64,000 nt of DNA from Ashinkailepas kermadecensis (taxonomy: Eukaryota > Arthropoda > Thecostraca > Neolepadidae). The DNA lies in contig JAOTOM010005048.1 of assembly GCA_034440615.1 (NCBI GenBank), positions 160,001 to 224,000 on the forward strand, given 5' to 3'. A program made the translations under genes and the position numbers. This document shows positions 36,030 through 48,581 of this stretch, in pieces (position 1 is the first letter of the stretch; every line of letters begins with the position of its first letter). Below the pieces are notes generated by a model that was not told the DNA's origin, did not search any database, and saw nothing but the letters and a program-made list of their open reading frames with translations.

Positions 36030-36530
36030 AGGGGTCATGAATTATGGCTATACAAGTTAAGATGTAGGACAGTTGACAACAGGAATTCAGTCAAAGGGTG
36101 GAATAGGCTGCCTGCTGATGTGGAGAGTCCCTCATTGATTGTATTTATAAATACAGTAGACAATTTGCTTCGGCTGGAAAATCTCGTTTTGAGTTCTAAT
36201 TAGTGGTGGATGGGGTGATATTTGTGCTAGTAGGTGTACACAGTACAGGCCCCTTAAAGCAGCCACAGATGGAGTTTGGAAATTATTGGTTGGGGACTCG
36301 ATTCACGCATGTGTGATGTGGGATCGAGTGAACAGGACTGGATAGGTAAGTTAGATAGGCATTGATGAGTGTGTGGGATGTTGGTGGATAGTTTCTTTGG
36401 AATTTCGGATGTGGTATTGGTTGGGGTGATGAGTGTCTTTTTGTCCAGGCTTATGGTGTCTTCCCTTTACAGACTTAACCTGGATGGGCACCTGTGGCTC
36501 TTACTATGTCTGAGCACTTTATGTCTATAT
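36030..36530 (+). mobile_element. CR1-like LINE, 3' end with RT C-terminus
   Basis: At about 36030-36195 the plus strand reads LWLYKLRCRTVDNRNSVK then GWNRLPADVESPSLIVF, the same RT C-terminus as the minus-strand copy at 19185-19350. The following 3' untranslated sequence also matches that copy (ggatgttggtgga, ccaggcttatggt, cttaacctggatgggc). The retained N-R-LP-DV-SPS pattern shows the family; most of the RT is missing or unrecognisable. Confidence 0.85.
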
Positions 36531-38340
36531 CTTTATTATGTGTCTCAAATACACCTCGTACAATATTTTAGTATTCATTTCAATTTGTACACCATTGCTG
36601 AAAATGACAGTTGTAGAGCATGTAAGACAAAATGTATTTTTGCCTGACTGCACTGGACTAGACAATATGGGCCTGTTCTGGTTCTCACATCTGGAGTTCT
36701 TCCAACCTAATCCAAACTTACCTGATCAAATCTGTCTCCCCTCCCAATCTTCACATAGCTAACCAAGGCATGTTTCTTGGAATCAATAGCTTGGGATGAA
36801 ATAGTATCTAAGTCATTAACAATGTTTTAGTGGTGATGAATCTGATGGTAACATACTTTTGTGTGACATGGTACAGTTAACTATTTAATGTTCGCACCAC
36901 TTCAAAGTCAAGTGAACACATCAGAGCTCTGTAGCAATATAAAATGTTACCAGTGTGCTTAATACACTTAAAACATCAAACATCAGAATGATGGCATGGC
37001 AGTTCAAGATTTCCCAATGCACAAAGGCAGTGAGTGGATGCAGATGCTGGTTAACAAAGGTATAATGTAGCCAAAAGAGGAGAGAAAGAAGGAAGAGCAA
37101 TGCAATATGCAAAATAATTTTCTTTGTGCACCACAATTGCTTCAAAAGCTGTTTTTTGCATCATACAAATGTTTTGAAGACTTGTTCAATTTTTGTTGTC
37201 ATTTTTTCCGAACAGCCTCACAATTGTTTTACCAAGATCATCACTATTATTTGATGCCATATTCTGTTTTATTGCACTACCAAATAAGAGTAAGTGATGA
37301 TGGTCAAAACCGCTGAAACATCAGCTGGTAGAACAAGGAGTGATAATCAAACACTGCAAACAACTTAAAATTATTCATCTTACCACAACAGGTACATCTT
37401 CAGTAAAAAAAAAAGTTAGAAACAGTCTGATATTCCAGGAGCAAGTTCAGGAAAGTTCAGGGAAAACCTATTGGATCCCAATCCATTCATCAAGTGGTAA
37501 ACAAGTGTCAAGTAGTGTTTTTATCATGAATGAACAACAGTATGCCTGGATGCAGGCTGAGGTGTAGCTAGATGCCAGCTATGGCCTACCTGGACATGAC
37601 GTCATCCTGAGCAGGTGGAAGTGTTGTCAACAGAGGCAGACTACCTTAACATAATAATATCAGGATCTATTGCAGATAATGCTAGTGCATTGGGTCAGGC
37701 ATATAATATCAGTAGTAGTAGCAGAGGACTTTTCTACTCTACCGAAGCCCAACTCGAGGGTGCGGTGTGGGACATTAGCCCGCGTACAAAGTTGGGAAAC
37801 AAAATAACACCAAAAAAGGTGTTTGAATGCGGTAATATATACAAAAATAGTGTTAAAGATTTAGCATAACCTGACTTATCCCAGTCAAGGTCCTTAACAT
37901 AGCGAAGTGAATACTGCAGTTGTATATATTTGAAGGAGTTCTTGAACGGGAGAAGTTCCAAGTGCGGTCCTGAAAGTCTGCGACGAGGAAGGAAAGAAGT
38001 CCTAAGCTGTGACTGCTCACCTTCGAGAGTCCAAGTGAAGAACTGCGAGGGTGCAAGCTGACATCGTTGCCGAGGAAGACTCAACCGGACTGAACTGGAC
38101 ACCCGCACCACTTGTAACCTGGTTGGTAAACCCTAATTGCCTGAGCAAACATGTCCAGAGGGCAGAGGGGGCGTGGACGAGGAGGTGGTGCCCGTGGTGC
38201 AGCTGCTTAAGGTACACTTTCCAGTTCCTGTGTCTTGCCCTGTCTATCTGATAACCATATTTTTATTTAATCTAGGGTTGATTGGCGTACCTGCAGATAC
38301 GTGTGTGCGTGGTGGGCGCGGCTGAACGCCGTGGCCAAAT
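36531..38340. other. Unassigned AT-rich region
   Basis: No clear gene. At 38150-38207 a short frame reads MSRGQRGRGRGGGARGAAA and stops right before an AAG|GTACAC donor-like site; its Arg/Gly composition is curious but too short to call. Confidence 0.35.
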
Positions 38341-38345
38341 GGCCT

Positions 38346-38436
38346 GGGATAAAAAAATAAAAAAAAAAAAAAAAAAAAAAAATAAAAAAAAATTAATTTT
38401 AAAAAAATAAAAAAAATAAATTTTTTTTTTTTTTCT
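38346..38436. repeat. Poly(A)/poly(T) low-complexity tract
   Basis: A-rich then T-rich homopolymer runs that are partly self-complementary. It could mark the 3' tail of a retro-insertion whose body ends near ccgtggccaaatggcctggg. Confidence 0.85.
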
Positions 38437-38639
38437 CCTCGATCGGGCACGGAACTCATCTCTGGGTGAGTGATGCTTGAGTATATGGGGAGCCAACCAG
38501 GTGAGAGAACCAGGTGAGAGGAGGCCATAGTAGTGGCTCAGGATAGTAGTGGATGGATTGTGGCTTTATGATGCACTCAGCAGCTATTACTATATGGCGT
38601 CAGGCTCAGGATAGTAGCAGATAGTGGAGGATGACAAGA

Positions 38640-40030
38640 CAAAGTACTAGGTTAGCTTTGAGGAAGCAGAACCTGAATCTGGAGGTACAAAATAGGTTTG
38701 AGGCATTGGGGGACCAGTAGCGCAATGCCAGTGATGATGGGGATGTGAATGAGGAGCAGGGTTGTATTGAAATCGTGGATTTGGTGAGGAAAATTTTTGG
38801 CATATTTCAATTTGGATGATATTTTGTTCTGTTCCTGGCATCAGACAGCTCCTATTTGTACTTCAAAGACAGTTTTGGGTATGTTTATCCGATAACAATA
38901 AACTAATAATAATTTTTTAACAACTCCATTCAAACTTTTGGCAAAAATGAAGCAGATGAATTTCCAGGAACGATAATGTTTTGGATGGCAAACATCCAGG
39001 ACAAGTATATGCTTCCAATCCTGGTAAGGAGGTGGCTAAGGTTAGTGAGGGAAGGTTCTAGTGATAGGGGACTCGAGGGTCAGGTACACGTCACGCCTTC
39101 TGTGGTAAGAACCGAACCAGATTAACTCAAGTTTGCTTCTCAGGGAAATAAGTCAAGAATGTTGGTGATAGGCTAGGCATGATTATACAGGGACATAGTG
39201 AGGGGACAATGGTCTTCGTGCATGTGGGTGTTAATGACATAATAAGTAGAGGCAGAGCAGAGAAAGCTGCAGGAGTGTATGGAACTCTGATAGGCAGTTA
39301 GTTGTAAGTCAGAGGAGAGGTATGTTACATATATTCTTCCAAGTTTGGAAGCAAGGAACAAATGGTATTCTAGGGCCTTAGGAATTAATAATAATAATTA
39401 GGAAGGAATTAATAAAAGGGTACCAAAGCATTGTGTGGAGAATGAGAAAAAGTTGTATATGTTTGAGGTGAGTTTTCGAGGAAGCTAAACATGCTTGTCT
39501 TAGATGGCTGCATCTGAGGAAGGTGCTAGTGGGATTACTAAATAATAGTTATGAGGAGCTTTTCTGCAGGTGCTCAGGACAGGGAAAGTGTCGGTGAGCA
39601 AAGGCTTTATTGTCATATCTTATCATGGAGAATGGAACAAGATTAAAGATTGGGGCATACCATTGGCACCAGATCAGGATGAAACACTGACAGGATGATG
39701 TAGGAGAGACAAGTCAGAGTGTATGGTAGGATTATATTATTGGGGACTTCAACATACCAAGGCTGAAGGGCAAAAATATAAGTCTAACCAAATCAGGAAT
39801 GGTCTTCATGGCTTGTTTGAGGAAAATTGTTTGCTTAAAATGATAAATGAGCCTACAAGGGGAAATAACATGCTAGATCTAGTAATCATCAATGAGGAAC
39901 ATTTTGTACAGGATGCAAATATTTAGATAAAAGACTTTAGGAGATACTGATCATAGCATTATATGTTCATCTTTATATACTGGAAGCAGTGTCCTGAAAT
40001 TGACTTTTTGTAGAGTGGAAGGGAGAGAGG
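38640..40030 (+). pseudogene. CR1-like LINE ORF with SGNH hydrolase and AP-endonuclease remains
   Basis: Plus-strand motifs in order but in changing frames: LEVQNRFEALGDQ (38660-38720), KVLVIGDSRVRYTSRLLW (39050-39105, block I of SGNH/GDSL hydrolases), FVHVGVNDII (39210-39245, SGNH block III), IIGDFNIPRLKG (39735-39770, endonuclease block), NEPTRGNNMLDLVIINEE (39845-39900) and LGDTDHSIICS (39935-39970, the SDH block). Such an esterase plus APE arrangement occurs in CR1-group retrotransposons of animals. Stops and frameshifts are frequent, so it is a fossil. It may belong to the same family as the 3' ends at 18.9-19.4 and 36.0-36.5 kb. Confidence 0.82.
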
Positions 40031-40071
40031 GTGATGTGAAAAAGTTGACTGATGGCAGTTCAACAAGTGGT

Positions 40072-40111
40072 CATCAGTTGACATCACCAATAAAGGTGAT
40101 GTCAACTGATG
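40072..40111. repeat. Perfect 17-nt hairpin with AATAAA loop
   Basis: catcagttgacatcacc (40072-40088), loop aataaa, then the exact reverse complement (40095-40111). The loop is the canonical polyadenylation hexamer. It lies just after the LINE endonuclease remains. Confidence 0.9.
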
Positions 40112-41486
40112 TAAAAAAATGCAAGCATATGTACATATTGCCTATTAACAAGTGATTTTCTTTGTTGTTTGATGATGGTGGTATGTCAGTAGTAGTATAC
40201 CTTATGCCTTTACCAGTGGGCAGTGGTGATGCCAGATGCCATGAACACTTCTAAAGACTCAAAGTTCACTCGTAACCTGGACTAAAAATAGCAAAAGTGG
40301 TACTTAATGTCAAGTAGAAAAAGTGGCATGGAAACAATTGTCATGAAGGGTGAGTTTCCATTCAAAATGCATAATTTCAGGATGCTGGCTGGAAGTGTTG
40401 GGAACAATAGAATACTGACTCCATCCAAACTTTGCTAATGAGAATTATGATCAATTCAGGAAATACTTAGGTGAAATTATGTGGAACAAGGCATTGTCAG
40501 GTTTAGATGCAACTATAGGAAGCCCTCAAAGGTAAGCTATTTTGAATGCTATATTACCTAATTCTAAGCCACTTCTTTTGCATTATTCTGCTTGCCAATT
40601 AAGAAGTAAGCATGTGCAGAGGAAATTACAGGCTACATTATGTGAATCATGCTCACAAACATTGCATTTTAGGTAAAAAATTCAAGACTTCATAAAACAA
40701 CATAAAGCACAAAATTTACTTAACATTATCCTTTCCTGAAAATTATCCAGTCTTCTTTTTCCCTGAAGACTAAGGGTGCTTTCACAGTGGACACAGAATA
40801 TTATATTCTGTGTGACATGAGGCAGAATCTTTTCTCTAGTGTTTGCAGCAGGTCAATCATTCTCCTTATAATTACAATAGATTGTTGACATTAACTGTGC
40901 AGATAAGACAAATTACATCATTAGACAATTACAAACATAGCTAAAAATTATGCAAAAATGGTCAATGACATTACAATGCACATTGTGCAAACCTTTCCCA
41001 TTCTCTAATCTCCAATTCCACTGCTGATTTGGTGGATTATAATTCCCAACCACATTTTGAGACACTGCATCCTATGAGTCCACCATACTCTGCAGCTTGC
41101 CCAGCCAGACAAAAAGGTATGGCACATTCCACAAGATCATGGGTGCTGTATGTCCAATGCAGTTGATGTGCCCTTAAGCCCAAATAACCTCCAACTATTT
41201 GATGAGAGCTTGTCCTTGCAGGATGTGTGGCCACTGCACTAGTGCAACTGGTGTTCATTTTGCCCTGCCTAGATGTATCAGATTTATTTTTATTTGCAAG
41301 TAACTTACCACAATAAAGGCATTGACAATTTATATGTACCTAGACATGTCATTGAGAAATATGTTTGCTTCTTGCCCAATCTGGCAAAGACCACATTCAG
41401 AACTACAGCTTCATTTCTGTCTAATTTTGACCAAGAATGGGCAAAAGATTCTATGTGTCCTACCTAGATTCTATGTGACATCATAA
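40112..41486. other. Unassigned AT-rich region
   Basis: No recognisable domain, RNA gene or tandem repeat. Confidence 0.35.
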
Positions 41487-42079
41487 AGATTAGGTAATTT
41501 TTTTATAAAAGGTGTTTTGGGATTTTTTGGAATTATTTTTCAGAATATGAATGTGATTAAGAAGATGCAACAGTGTGGATTTCCATATTTTTTTCTTGGT
41601 AGTGGAGTACATAATTTTAACTGGAGTACAAAATGTTGAGCTGGAATACAAATAGCAATGCACTTGCCGACAATTAACCTTGTTTTAATGGGGCTGAAGA
41701 CCAATGTTAGCATTGTTGTATGCATAAACATCTTGGCAAACATCCATGTCCAAAATTTTGCTGCAGTAAAAAATGAGGAGTTGTCCATAATTAGGTAGCA
41801 TTGCTTTAATGGAATTACAAATCAATGTTAGCATTTCATGCTGTTACATGCTCAACAATTACACGTTTTACCACACCAGAATTTTACATGGGACACAAGT
41901 AAGACTCACTGGGCAATAATGTAGTGCATCTGCCTTGAACCCTTTTTAAAAATGGGAATAACTTGTGAGGTTTTCTAACTATCAGGAAGACTTCCAGTAG
42001 AAAGATGAGTTTGAAATGATGAAAATGGTTTTACAAGCTCCTCACAGCAAGATACAATTAACTGGGGTGGACCCCATCA

Positions 42080-42175
42080 GTGGACCCTGGGAGGGATGGC
42101 GGGCACCACGAGGAATCGAAACCCATGACAACCGCCGAGCCAAGGCTTTACACCATTCCACCTTCACCACCAACC
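42080..42175 (-). mobile_element. tRNA-derived SINE-like fragment
   Basis: The minus strand reads ggtggaatggtgtaaagcct with a B-box-like gggtttcgattcctcgtgg about 30 nt on, the layout of a tRNA-derived SINE head. Nearby, 42480-42590 (+) has frames reading AYPSGRTTADYRAGNRWVGV, possibly an old LINE ORF1, not identified. Confidence 0.45.
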
Positions 42176-42954
42176 TCTGCACCAGGCAAACAAAACCTTC
42201 TGGCTGATCTATTTACAACAGGGGGAAAACCAGGCGTGGCAAACACCACAGCCAACCCCTACTTCTCTGAACAATGGTCTATCGTGCGCCACTTCCTGCC
42301 ACACTCGCCAGTGTGATCCAAACTTATGGAAATACGACTTCACATCTCTGATGACAATCGACGAGAGTGAAACCGAATGGGCACACTTAGCTATCACTGC
42401 CAGTACACATTTGGGTACCCACACCTAAAAATAATCAACCCACAAACACTCACCAACTCCATCAGCCCGTCCCTCCCAACAGTTGTCAAAGATGTACTGG
42501 AAAATAGAGCGGTCTGATTCGCTTACCCCAGCGGTAGAACTACGGCGGATTACCGGGCCGGCAACAGATGGGTCGGAGTAAAATCGGAACAGGTATTACA
42601 GACCCTTCACCGACACTGATGAAGTCCAAATGCAGTTATATTTCAAGGCACACAATTTATCTTAGCACAGATTTCAAAATATTATTGGACAGTCATTCAT
42701 AAGTTCACAAATGGCATTGGTTTTTGGTGTTGTCACCTGGAGAACTTCATTGCTCCAAAGCCACTTTGAGGAAATATAAAGTGACTTTTTTGCATTGAAC
42801 GGGCTCATGGTGTCTAAAAAGTTGTCTCTTTAACAAAATGACCTTCGATTGCGCATTCAAGCATCTGAATTGCCAAACGGGGCCTGAAATATTTACTCCG
42901 GCGATACCAAGTACCGCCAGTTTTGCCAACTAGGGATATTTGCCCATGACTCAG

Positions 42955-43080
42955 AATAATAAATATTGAATAAATGTTGATTAATATAAATGCATAATAT
43001 ATAACAATAAATATTGATAAATATTGAATAAATATTGAATAAATATTGAATAAATATTGAATAAATATTGAATACATATT
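42955..43080. repeat. 11-bp AT-rich tandem repeat
   Basis: About six copies of gaataaatatt, plus diverged copies to the left. Confidence 0.93.
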
Positions 43081-43458
43081 TAAATGAAAATTGACGATAT
43101 AGTGGCACAAAGTAGGATCTTCTCACATGACGTCACATTCCGCCAGTTGTAACTGGACAGCGGAGACGTTTTTAGCGCAACACCGAGAAATATGTCTTGG
43201 TATGGCATGCTATACAGGCTGTACGTGTTTCAAAGTTTTGTTATGGTGACAGGGATTGTTGGTGAGTGGGCGCATACGGACTGCTGAAACTGCTAGTTGT
43301 TTTCAGGTATGGACTTAGAGTGGTAGAACTCAACCAAACAATGTTGTTCTTCCTTTTCCTTCTGGAGTACAAAATATTTCATTTTGTCCAGTCAATCCTG
43401 GAGTACAAAATTTATTGGTATGCATAACACCAACAAACGCCGTTTTCCAACACTGAGA

Positions 43459-44345
43459 TGCAACCACTCATTTTTGGTGCTGATGCTTACTTTTCAATTT
43501 GAGCGATGACATCACATCGGTATGGTGTGATGATGACGCCATAGGTATGGCACAGAGGCTTTGACTGGCTATTGCTACAAATGGTTCACATACCTTAATG
43601 AGATGGTCAAAGTAGCTTAACCTAACCTAACCTCATGGTGCATTATATAAATTATAGCTATGATGAACCAAGAGGTAAGCAGGTTAGGTTAGGTTGGGTT
43701 AGGTTAGGTTAAGCTACTTCGACCATCTCATTAAGGTATGTGAACCATTTGTAGCATTAGCCAGTAAACCTAACCTCATGGCACATTATATAAATCATAG
43801 CTATGATAAACCAAGAGGTAAGCAGATTAGGTTAGGTGGTAATCTTTACCTTTCGGCCAACACATACTGCTAAGGTTAGTGATTTGTAAAGAGTTGCCTA
43901 TACAATGTCACATATATTTCATGACATCATGGCCGAAAAATTGGCTTCGGAGGATTCTGTTTTTCTGGTTAGGTTAGGTTAGGTTAGATTATATTATGCT
44001 ATGATACATTTTGTATATTATGCTACATTATCTTAGTCTAGGTTAGGTGGTAATCTTTACCAACACCCGACTCCTGTGACGTCACTGTTCCCCATGGTAC
44101 ACCTCTTTACAAATCACTAACCTTGGCAGTATGTGTCGGCCAAAAGGTAAAGATTACCGGTTAGGTTGGGTTAGGTTAGTTTAGGTTAAGCTACTTTGAC
44201 CATCTCATTAAGGTATGTGAACTGTTTGTAGCATTAGCCAGTCAAAGCTTCAGTGCCATACCTATGACGTCATTACACCATACCAATGTGACATCATTGT
44301 CCAAATTGAAAAGTAATCATTAGCACCAACAATGAGTAGTCACAT
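43459..44345. mobile_element. Foldback element with TTAGG tracts, host of a nested MITE
   Basis: Outer arms 43459-43640 and 44160-44345 are reverse complements at about 85-90 percent by eye (shared: taatgagatggtcaaagtag, tttgactggcta, ttggtgct). A third copy of the inner arm lies at 43683-43770, and a unit with catggtgcattatataaat is tandemly duplicated. TTAGG/CCTAA arrays line the junctions. The MITE at 43838-44158 interrupts the second unit. Confidence 0.78.
43838..44158 (-). mobile_element. hAT-like MITE with 8-bp duplications (copy 1)
   Basis: 321 bp. It starts ggtaatctttacctttcggc and ends with its reverse complement (about 60-nt terminal inverted repeats). It is flanked by ggttaggt on both sides (43830-43837, 44159-44166). 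The duplication lies inside TTAGG-type sequence, so alone it would be weak, but copy 2 confirms the boundary. Its interior is in reverse orientation relative to copy 2. Confidence 0.85.
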
Positions 44346-44437
44346 CTTCCTAGTCATGTTCATAAACATCATATTCTGAAAAAAAAAGTATTCCCAAAAT
44401 TCCCAAAACACCTTTTATCAAAAATTTACCACCTAAT

Positions 44438-46133
44438 CACCAGGGTGGGAATTAAGGCACTTCTTAAGAGATTCTATCTCTGAAAACATTTTTGCACTCC
44501 GGGTTCATACTGGATAGGATGGGCTTCACATGTACTCCGACACAAATGTGGGAACAAAGATATCAATAAAAACACATAGACATAGACACATAGAAACACG
44601 ACACCCAAAAAAATGCTGGTTATTCCACTTAGTCACCACTCAAACTAATCACTTTTTGTAGCAGTCAGCAGCCGGACCACAGCCTCACACACTCCATCAA
44701 TCTCAACCACCGGAATTGCCGACAACAACGCGCCAACAGCAACTTGCAAGATGATGCGCATGCACACTGAGAACACTGTTCTCCGGCTCTGGAGCCCCGT
44801 CTCGGAATACCTGTGTTTCTGCCACCCTATAGTGGGAAACTTTGACAGTTTTAAGAGACGTCTCCGGAGTCCCGGAGGCCACCGATCAGAATTGGCTGTG
44901 TTAGCGTTTTCTGTTCTGAAATCTGTCCGTCAACCAATCAATGCTAGGTATTTTGTATATGACGTCATAACCATTAGCAACTTTGAACACATGGTTAACA
45001 GTGTCCACACAAGTTAACAGTAAACACAAGACCTTGACTGATCCTTTGCTTTGATCACATCCAACTGTGGCATGTGCGGTAGCAGTGTTGCGTTCGTATT
45101 ACGTGGGAAATTGGCTGCATAGGTTGGTATGCGCTCTGAGCTGAGGGTGAAGTGTGAAGTATTTTTGTTTGTTTTTCATATGGCTAGCCTTGTACTGCGG
45201 GCGGTGCCATCCATTGTTCACTTCTTTGTTCATATGTTTTGGCATTTGATTTGACAAAAAATGAGAATGATATTACTTAGGCATATTATGTAGGTACTGA
45301 TTTAGGTTTTTCCGGTCGGTTGCTGGTAAACAGATTCCATGTATAAAAAAATAATGTCCATGAAAATGTACTCCGGAAGAAATCGGTATGCACTCCGACT
45401 CCCAACTCGGAAAGTAAGTTTCCCACTCTGCTAATCACACTCTTTGCTTATGAACCTTCATTTTCACACTAAACCATCTAGCTTCAGAAATGGATGCCAG
45501 TCAACAGAAATAGCTGATAGATACCACAGTGTTTTCAAAACAATGACAGCAGCTACTTGTACATACTTCCTATCACAACAAACTAACTCACGTGATTCAA
45601 AATCACCAATACCTAGGAATGTCCAATGAACCAGATACCTAGTTCAAGTTGTTATTCCAGTTAATCACCAATTCCTAACAATTACCCTCATCAAGTCACC
45701 TAACCCTCCTATAAATTTATATTTGGATTTTTGGAGGAGATTGGATGAGGTTTGCAAATAATTTGTCAAGCTAAGTACCAAATTACCTCCTGTTGGACAT
45801 TGCTCTTGCTCACATCCAGTCCGCACACAAGTATCCAGTACCACAATAATAACCACACTGTTGAGCCTGTTTATATTCACATCATTGTGATAAGTATCTG
45901 CTAACGACTGACTTGAGCTAATCCTATTATTTCCGTGGTCGCTGAATCAAAACCCATCCAGCATTTCATAACCAAACCAAACCAAACATCCCCTTGCCTA
46001 GGAAGAAACGCCGGAGCATGCAGTTAATGTGAACCAGCCAAGTTTTTCTTTATATTACAGCGCCGCCCACCAAAAAAATTATACGCTGGATGTGTTATCA
46101 GCATCTGCAACAACTGCAGCAATTACTTACGGA
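44438..46133. other. Unassigned region
   Basis: No gene recognised. Scattered gtactccg and ggagtacaaaat words recur around 41600, 43360, 44530 and 45370 and may belong to one old repeat family. Confidence 0.35.
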
Positions 46134-46141
46134 GACCTCCC

Positions 46142-46483
46142 GGTAATCTTTACCTTTCGGCCGACACATACTGCCAAGGTTAGCGATTTGTAAAGAGGTG
46201 TATAGTGGGGGACCAGTGACGTCACAGGAGTCAGGGAAGTGACGTCACAGGAGTCGGTAAAGATTACCACCTAACCTAAGATAATGTAGAATAATATACA
46301 AAATGTATCATAGCATAATATAATATAATCTAACCTGACCTAACCTAACCGGAAAACCAGAATCCTCTGAAGCACTCGTGACGTCACTTCCCTGACTCCT
46401 GTGACGTCACTGTTCCAAATCGTACACCCCTTTACAAATCACTAACCTTGGCGGTATGTGTCGGCCGAAAGGTAAAGATTTCC
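46142..46483 (+). mobile_element. hAT-like MITE with 8-bp duplications (copy 2)
   Basis: 342 bp with ends ggtaatctttacc...ggtaaagatttcc and about 60-nt terminal inverted repeats. It is flanked by a perfect 8-bp duplication gacctccc (46134-46141 and 46484-46491), the hAT signature. The interior carries four TGACGTCA palindromes (46217, 46240, 46379, 46402) and short CCTAA arrays. Confidence 0.9.
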
Positions 46484-46491
46484 GACCTCCC

Positions 46492-48571
46492 TACGTACCC
46501 ATCTGCCTACCTTGACGGTGGAACTAACAGCTACTCTGCCTATCCTCTGCTCCTTATGGACCCCTACTGTCAACGAGCAAAGGTGTAGGACATGCGGAGA
46601 GCTTGTCGCATTTTGCTTGCTGGAGGGATACCAAACAAAGGAATTTCGTTAACAGAAAGGATGAAATTTAATTAGTTTGAGTGATAACAGAAATAAATAT
46701 GGTAACAAAATAAACGAAATCATTCAGACAGTGCTCGGGCGGTTTACACCCTTGAGTGTAGGGTGGGCCATTATTCTTGATGACAGGCGTCTTCATGACA
46801 ACAGGCTTCTGTCCAGATTGCCGCTCCCCCCCCTCCCCTCGCCGCTCACCACTTAATGTGAAAAATTTGGATTTCTGTAACTATGGTTCCGGAGGCCCAA
46901 CATCTTTTGTTTATATGTTTACCGTCAAAATTTTCATTCCATCTGCTCAAGAGTTCAACCTCTGCTCTTGCCTCTTCTGACGCTCTCATGCTCCTGCCTC
47001 GCGCGGACACAAACAGCCGACCCGCTCACCTCCCCGTCGTAAGAACAAAACGTTTTTCTTCCGCGGTTATAAAATGCACGTTATTGCGCGGGTATCATAC
47101 GTTTAGACCTTTGTGGGTTTGCGTTCCTGCCGGCTATTGCCTGGGGCGGATACAGGAGAGATACAGGGCGGATACAGGAGGCGGCGGCATGTGCCCCCTT
47201 CCCTCCATGGAAGATGCCCCTCCGGGAAGGCTCGAGGGCACCCCATGGGACTTTTCAGCCATAGGCACCCCTCGGAGAGGCAAAGCACTCTTTCAATGTG
47301 CTCAAGTGACCCCCCCCCCCCTCTTCCGTTGAATATTTCAGCCAAAGGAGCCCCTTGGAGAGGAATGGGCGCCCCTTTGGCAGGAAAATGCGCCTCTCCA
47401 GGTACTACCGCAGTGGCGCCCCTCCAAACAAGTGCCTCCCATGATACTTCCTAGATCAGCTCCTAGCTATTGACGGTTCTTGCTATTGAGAAAGCATATT
47501 ATTCAGCAGCTGGCAACCGAAGCCGTAATGAAGATGATCGCTCCAGCATACAGCATGGAGGAAGATAAAAGTCGTGCTTGCTGTTTGCAATACATGGTTA
47601 TATGCAATGGATACGCAACCCCTTCAACGGCAACACATCATTAAGGACATGTCAGACAGGCAGGCGAGACCACTTGTCGGGGACACCGCGGGTCATGGTG
47701 GCATCGACCGCGACAGACCCGTGCCAGAACCATCGGGAGAAGAAGATATCGAATTTCACGAAATTTTACCAGCTTTCCCGGTGGGCTCGAACACCGCCAA
47801 AAAAAATCAGGTAGGGTCCGGACCCCAGGGATCCAAACGGTGGCGAGGCCCATGCATGTATGGTCCCCTCTCAACTTGATGGAAGAGTCTCGTGAGTTTT
47901 CGAGGTCTGGCATGGAAAAATGACTTCATGGGAGCTGGAGAGGCCAATATGTGGCGAAACGTCCGAATTTATGGAGAAGGGGAGGGGCGGTAACGGGTAC
48001 TTTGTGAGCGATTCTTTCCAGTCAACGCCATAAGATCAATGGTAAACTTCCGGACTTAACAACTATGAACACTGCCACAATGTTCACCTCATGCCACGAT
48101 TTCCGCGGCCTATGGGAAGGCACCTGAAGCTGGAAAGGCTCATTGAGGTCATGGCTGGAGATCCCGGGTGGGTCTTGGGAGGGGGCTGGGGAATTCCGGA
48201 CCCCTTGTTTGGTGCCCTGCTAATGTTAGGTTGTTATTCTCCCTATTAAATATGAAAATATGTCCTGAAAATAAGTACCTGGACCCCCTGGCGTGATCAG
48301 ATATCTCCAGCCTTCATTGAAGCTATAGGAGCGCATTGAATCTGGTGAGGCACCTTGAAGCAGGAGGGCCCCTTGGAACATGACGGATCTTCTTAACTAT
48401 CTTTTTATCTTGTAGTTCGATGGTCCCTACAGGAGTTGGAGGCTCCTGGGAGCTGGAGAGCCTCTGGGAATGTGGGGTATTCATGAGCGATCTCTAGGAA
48501 ATTGCGGGGTCATGTGAGCTGGAAGAGTTCCGGGAGTTGGACGGCTGGCTGGGAACAGGATGGCCCACTTG
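46492..48571. other. Unassigned; old hAT-type end and purine-rich decayed repeats
   Basis: Near 47150-47200 words such as ggggcggatacaggag and gcatgtgccccc resemble ends of hAT-type elements. From 48100 rightwards the plus strand is rich in diverged gagctggaagag/cttggaac themes, possibly a very old minisatellite. No gene recognised. Confidence 0.4.
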
Positions 48572-48581
48572 GAACAGTAGA

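Larger units (their letters stand above)
41487..44437. mobile_element. Possible ~3-kb composite bounded by inverted ends
   Basis: 41487-41572 and 44343-44437 are diverged reverse complements (shared ataaaaggtgttttggga and cagaatatga). Nested inside are a SINE-like piece, an 11-bp repeat, a TTAGG-containing foldback and a MITE. No transposase was identified, and the left arm stops matching after about 90 bp. Confidence 0.45.

Noticed and set aside
38150..38207. Short Arg/Gly-rich frame MSRGQRGRGRGGGARGAAA
   Set aside because: Nineteen codons with a stop; no support for translation.
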